DNA from: DATLZB01 sp035574175
Lineage (GTDB): Bacteria > Pseudomonadota > Alphaproteobacteria > Rhizobiales > Hyphomicrobiaceae
Direction: 5' to 3'
DNA length: 8,334 bases
Assembly (NCBI GenBank): GCA_035574175.1
Contig: DATLZB010000241.1
Span: 1 to 8,334, forward strand
Shown one piece after another: positions 5,930 to 8,334 of the stretch; the first letter of the stretch is position 1; the number at the start of each line of letters is the position of its first letter. The translations under genes and the position numbers were made by a program. The notes under the pieces were generated by a model. That model searched no databases. It worked only from the letters and a program-made list of their open reading frames with translations, and was not told the origin of the DNA.

Positions 5930-7162
5930 ATGGATTACGAGGCCCGGTTTGCTGCGGCGCTGGCTGCCTTGAGGCAGGAGGGGCGTTACCGCGTGTTCGC
6001 GGATCTGAAGCGGGCCTGCGGCGCCTTTCCGGACGCCCTGCACTTTTCCAAGCGGGGTACGCGCAAGATCACGGTGTGGTGCTCGAACGATTACCTCGGA
6101 ATGGGCCAGCACCCTGCCGTGCTGGCGGCCATGCACGAGGCCATCGATACGGTCGGTGCGGGCTCGGGCGGCACCCGCAACATTTCCGGCACCACACACT
6201 ACCACGTCGAGCTCGAGGCGGAGCTTGCCGACCTGCATGGCAAGCAGTCCGCACTGCTGTTCACCTCGGCCTACGTGGCCAATGAAGCGACGCTGTCCAC
6301 GCTAGCCAAGCTGCTGCCGGGGGTCGTCGTTCTTTCGGATGAGAAGAATCACGCGTCGATGATCGCCGGCATCCGCCACGGTGGCGGCGAGAAGCGCATC
6401 TGGCGGCACAACGATCTTGCCGATCTGGAGGCCAAGCTCAAGGAGTTTGATCGCGATCGCGCAAAAATCATCGCCTTCGAGAGCGTTTATTCGATGGACG
6501 GCCACATCGCACCGATCGGACCGATCTGTGATCTCGCCGAGAAGTACGGCGCGCTGACCTACCTCGACGAGGTGCACGCGGTTGGGCTCTATGGTCCCCG
6601 CGGCGGCGGCATCGCCGAGCGCGATGGCGTCATGGACCGCATCGACATCGTCAACGGTACGCTGGCCAAGGGCTTCGGCGTCATGGGCGGCTACATCGCC
6701 GCAAGCCGCGACTGTTGCGATGCCATACGCTCCTATGCCTCCGGGTTCATCTTCACCACGTCGCTCGCCCCGGCGATCGTTGCTGGCGCGCTCGCCAGCG
6801 TGCGCCACTTGAAGGTGAGCGGGCTCGAGCGGGCGCGCCTTCAGGAGCGGTCGCGCACGTTGAAGCGCCGGCTCACCTCTGCGGGATTGCCCGTTCTTGA
6901 CAACCCGAGCCACATCGTGCCGGTCATGGTGGGCGATCCCGTCCACTGCAAGGCGATCTCCGACACGCTGCTCGAGCGGTTCGGCATCTACGTGCAGCCG
7001 ATCAATTACCCGACGGTGCCGCGCGGCACCGAGCGATTGAGATTCACGCCGTCACCGCTGCATTCGGATGCCGAGATGGACCACCTGGTGGCCGCGCTCT
7101 CCGCGTTGTGGGCAGAGTGCCCGCTGTCCGAGGTGCCCGCTTCCTCGCTCGCGGCGGAGTAA
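5930..7162 (+). CDS. hemA: 5-aminolevulinate synthase (Shemin pathway)
   Basis: HemA condenses glycine with succinyl-CoA, using pyridoxal phosphate, to give 5-aminolevulinate, the committed precursor of heme and other tetrapyrroles. The 410-residue length fits alphaproteobacterial enzymes (about 405-410). Visible markers are R21 (succinyl-CoA carboxylate contact in the Rhodobacter capsulatus enzyme), CSNDYLGMG at 51-59, GSGGTRNISGTTHYH at 78-92, H141, YLDEVHAVGLYGPRGGG at 211-227 with the PLP-contacting D213 and H216, and TLAKGFGVMGGYIA at 244-257, where K247 is the PLP lysine. I chose ATG 5930 because the protein then begins like known HemA; GGAG lies at 5917-5920. The in-frame ATG at 5873 adds 19 residues unlike HemA. 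A Cys-Pro pair at C397 and a histidine at H339 correspond to positions reported for heme inhibition in Caulobacter. glyA follows 7 bases later, probably in one operon. Confidence 0.97.
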   Translation: MDYEARFAAALAALRQEGRYRVFADLKRACGAFPDALHFSKRGTRKITVWCSNDYLGMGQHPAVLAAMHEAIDTVGAGSGGTRNISGTTHYHVELEAELADLHGKQSALLFTSAYVANEATLSTLAKLLPGVVVLSDEKNHASMIAGIRHGGGEKRIWRHNDLADLEAKLKEFDRDRAKIIAFESVYSMDGHIAPIGPICDLAEKYGALTYLDEVHAVGLYGPRGGGIAERDGVMDRIDIVNGTLAKGFGVMGGYIAASRDCCDAIRSYASGFIFTTSLAPAIVAGALASVRHLKVSGLERARLQERSRTLKRRLTSAGLPVLDNPSHIVPVMVGDPVHCKAISDTLLERFGIYVQPINYPTVPRGTERLRFTPSPLHSDAEMDHLVAALSALWAECPLSEVPASSLAAE

Positions 7163-7169
7163 GCATCGC

Positions 7170-8334
7170 ATGCTGGATGCCACGCTCGCAGAGAGCGATC
7201 CGGAGCTTGCCGCCGCGCTTGGCAAGGAGCTCCGCCGCCAGCAAACCGAAATCGAACTCATCGCTTCCGAGAACTTTGTCTCGAAGGCGGTCCTCGAAGC
7301 TGCGGGTTCGGTGCTCACCAACAAGTACGCGGAGGGCTACCCAGGCCGGCGCTACTACGGCGGCTGCCAGTACGTCGACATCGCCGAGTCGCTCGCCATC
7401 AAGCGCGCCAGGACGCTGTTCGGCTGTGCCTTCGCCAACGTTCAGCCGAGTTCGGGCAGCCAGGCCAATCAAGGGGTGTTCATGGCGCTGGCCAAGCCGG
7501 GCGACACGATCCTCGGGCTGTCCCTGGCCGCCGGCGGCCACCTCACGCACGGCTCGCCCGTCAATCAGTCGGGCAAATGGTTCCGGGCGGTCTCCTACGG
7601 GGTGCGCCGCCAGGACCATCGTATCGATCTCGACGAGGTGAGGAGCCTTGCCAAGGCTCACCGCCCGCGCATCATCATCGCTGGCGGCTCGGCCTATCCG
7701 CGCAATATCGATTTTGCCTCCTTCCGGGCGATCGCCGATGAGGTCGGGGCCTTCCTGATGGTCGACATGGCGCACTTCGCCGGTCTCGTCGCCGGCGGCG
7801 TGAGCCCGAGCCCGCTGCCCCACGCCCACGTGGTGACGACGACCACGCACAAGACGCTCAGGGGGCCGCGCGGCGGCATGATCCTGACCAACGACGCCGA
7901 CATCGCCAAGAAGATCGACGCGGCAATCTTCCCCGGCATCCAGGGCGGCCCGCTCATGCACATCATCGCGGCCAAGGCGGTGGCGCTCGGCGAGGCCCTG
8001 CGCCCGGAGTTCAAGGCTTATGCGCGTGCCGTGGTCGACAACTGCAAGGCCATGGGGGAGGTGCTGAGCGCGAGCGGCTTCGACCTCGTTTCGGGGGGCA
8101 CCGACACGCATCTCATTCTCGTCGACTTGAGACCAAAAAAGCTCACCGGCATCATCTCGGAGAAGGCGCTCGGGCGGGCCCACATCACCTGCAACAAGAA
8201 CGGCGTGCCGTTCGACCGCAACAAGCTTTCCCGCTCGGTCGAGGTTGCCTTGCGCAAGCGGCCGATCCCGGCCGAGCGAATCGAGCAGATGGTCTCGAGC
8301 GTCGTCCGTCAGCTCGAAAGCACCGGTGAGAGCG
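7170..8334 (+). CDS. glyA: Serine hydroxymethyltransferase, fused in frame to NrdR sequence and cut by the window edge
   Basis: GlyA converts serine and tetrahydrofolate to glycine and methylene-tetrahydrofolate using PLP. The frame runs 388 codons to the edge without a stop. It matches the enzyme from IELIASENF (28-36) through NKYAEGYPGRRYYGG (51-65), SGSQAN (95-100), GGHLTHGSPVNQSG (122-135), D199 and H202 of VDMAHFAG, the PLP lysine K228 in TTTTHKTLRGPRGG, FPGIQGGPLMH (254-264) and SGGTDTHL, to NKNGVPFD at 342-349. Normally a segment like FVTSGIRLGTPAGTTRGFG and about 80 more residues follow. Here the sequence becomes RNKLSRSVEVALRKR and onward, which is NrdR ATP-cone sequence. The arginine equivalent to E. 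coli R363, which binds the substrate carboxylate, is therefore absent and normal activity is unlikely. GGAG at 7156-7159 lies 10 bases before the ATG, within the hemA end, suggesting translational coupling. Assembly error must be excluded. Confidence 0.9.
   Translation, partial: MLDATLAESDPELAAALGKELRRQQTEIELIASENFVSKAVLEAAGSVLTNKYAEGYPGRRYYGGCQYVDIAESLAIKRARTLFGCAFANVQPSSGSQANQGVFMALAKPGDTILGLSLAAGGHLTHGSPVNQSGKWFRAVSYGVRRQDHRIDLDEVRSLAKAHRPRIIIAGGSAYPRNIDFASFRAIADEVGAFLMVDMAHFAGLVAGGVSPSPLPHAHVVTTTTHKTLRGPRGGMILTNDADIAKKIDAAIFPGIQGGPLMHIIAAKAVALGEALRPEFKAYARAVVDNCKAMGEVLSASGFDLVSGGTDTHLILVDLRPKKLTGIISEKALGRAHITCNKNGVPFDRNKLSRSVEVALRKRPIPAERIEQMVSSVVRQLESTGES
8205..8334 (+). pseudogene. nrdR: Remnant of nrdR: ATP-cone segment in frame with glyA, zinc ribbon missing
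   Basis: From VPFDRNKLSRSVEVALRKR (residues 346-364 of the chimera) to VVRQLESTGES at the edge, the translation matches NrdR, the ATP/dATP-sensing repressor of ribonucleotide reductase genes, in which a stretch like VPFDRDKLxRSxxVALRKR leads into IVRQLESxGE. This corresponds roughly to E. coli NrdR residues 59-100. The N-terminal zinc ribbon with its four cysteines, needed for DNA binding, and the first ATP-cone strand are absent, replaced by GlyA sequence. In rhizobia nrdR lies directly after glyA, so a deletion joining the two neighbours is the simplest explanation. The rest of nrdR is outside the window, so I cannot see its stop or what follows. The residue match is strong; pseudogene status is inference. 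Confidence 0.75.

Noticed and set aside
6302..6946. Minus-strand 214-residue open frame within hemA
   Set aside because: It is antisense to well-conserved HemA sequence, including the PLP lysine motif, and shows no family features of its own.
7044..8183. Long minus-strand open frame of 379 residues opposite glyA and the end of hemA
   Set aside because: The plus-strand translation is unmistakable serine hydroxymethyltransferase; the minus-strand product is Arg/His/Glu-rich and resembles no family.
8217..8334. Frameshift in glyA as the cause of the changed C-terminus
   Set aside because: Reading the other two forward frames after 8216 did not recover the expected FVTSGIRLGTPAG-like segment, whereas the existing frame gives clear NrdR sequence.

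Overview
The window is GC-rich DNA with short intergenic gaps and reads as an alphaproteobacterial chromosome, most likely Hyphomicrobiales (Rhizobiales). The basis is gene content: a Shemin-pathway 5-aminolevulinate synthase (HemA), an LdtR-type MarR regulator beside an L,D-transpeptidase, and a glyA gene leading into nrdR sequence, an order I recall from rhizobia. No tRNA, rRNA, CRISPR array, insertion sequence or phage gene was found.

Layout: (1) 163-1230 (+), an agmatinase/guanidino-acid ureohydrolase. (2) 1237-2286 (-), a secreted extensin-like protein of the M15 zinc-peptidase-like fold, convergent with (1) across 6 bases. (3) 2402-3535 (+), a 3-hydroxyisobutyryl-CoA hydrolase-like crotonase, divergent from (2). 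(4) 3735-4247 (+), a MarR-type regulator resembling LdtR, behind the longest and least GC-rich non-coding stretch. (5) 4469-5794 (+), a YkuD L,D-transpeptidase with a peptidoglycan-binding domain, the probable LdtR target. (6) 5930-7162 (+), hemA. (7) 7170 to the window edge (+), glyA, only 7 bases after hemA.

Functional links: genes 4 and 5 form a regulator/effector pair for cell-wall cross-linking. Genes 6 and 7 form a probable operon in which serine hydroxymethyltransferase makes the glycine that HemA condenses with succinyl-CoA, the first step of heme synthesis.

The most striking signal is at the right end. The glyA frame matches serine hydroxymethyltransferase up to a Val-Pro-Phe-Asp motif at 8205-8216. 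It then continues, in the same frame, as the ATP-cone part of NrdR, the repressor of ribonucleotide reductase genes. The last part of glyA, including the substrate-carboxylate-binding arginine region, and the NrdR zinc ribbon are both missing. This looks like a microhomology deletion between two adjacent genes, giving a GlyA-NrdR chimera, unless the join is an assembly artefact. The reading frame is open at the window edge.
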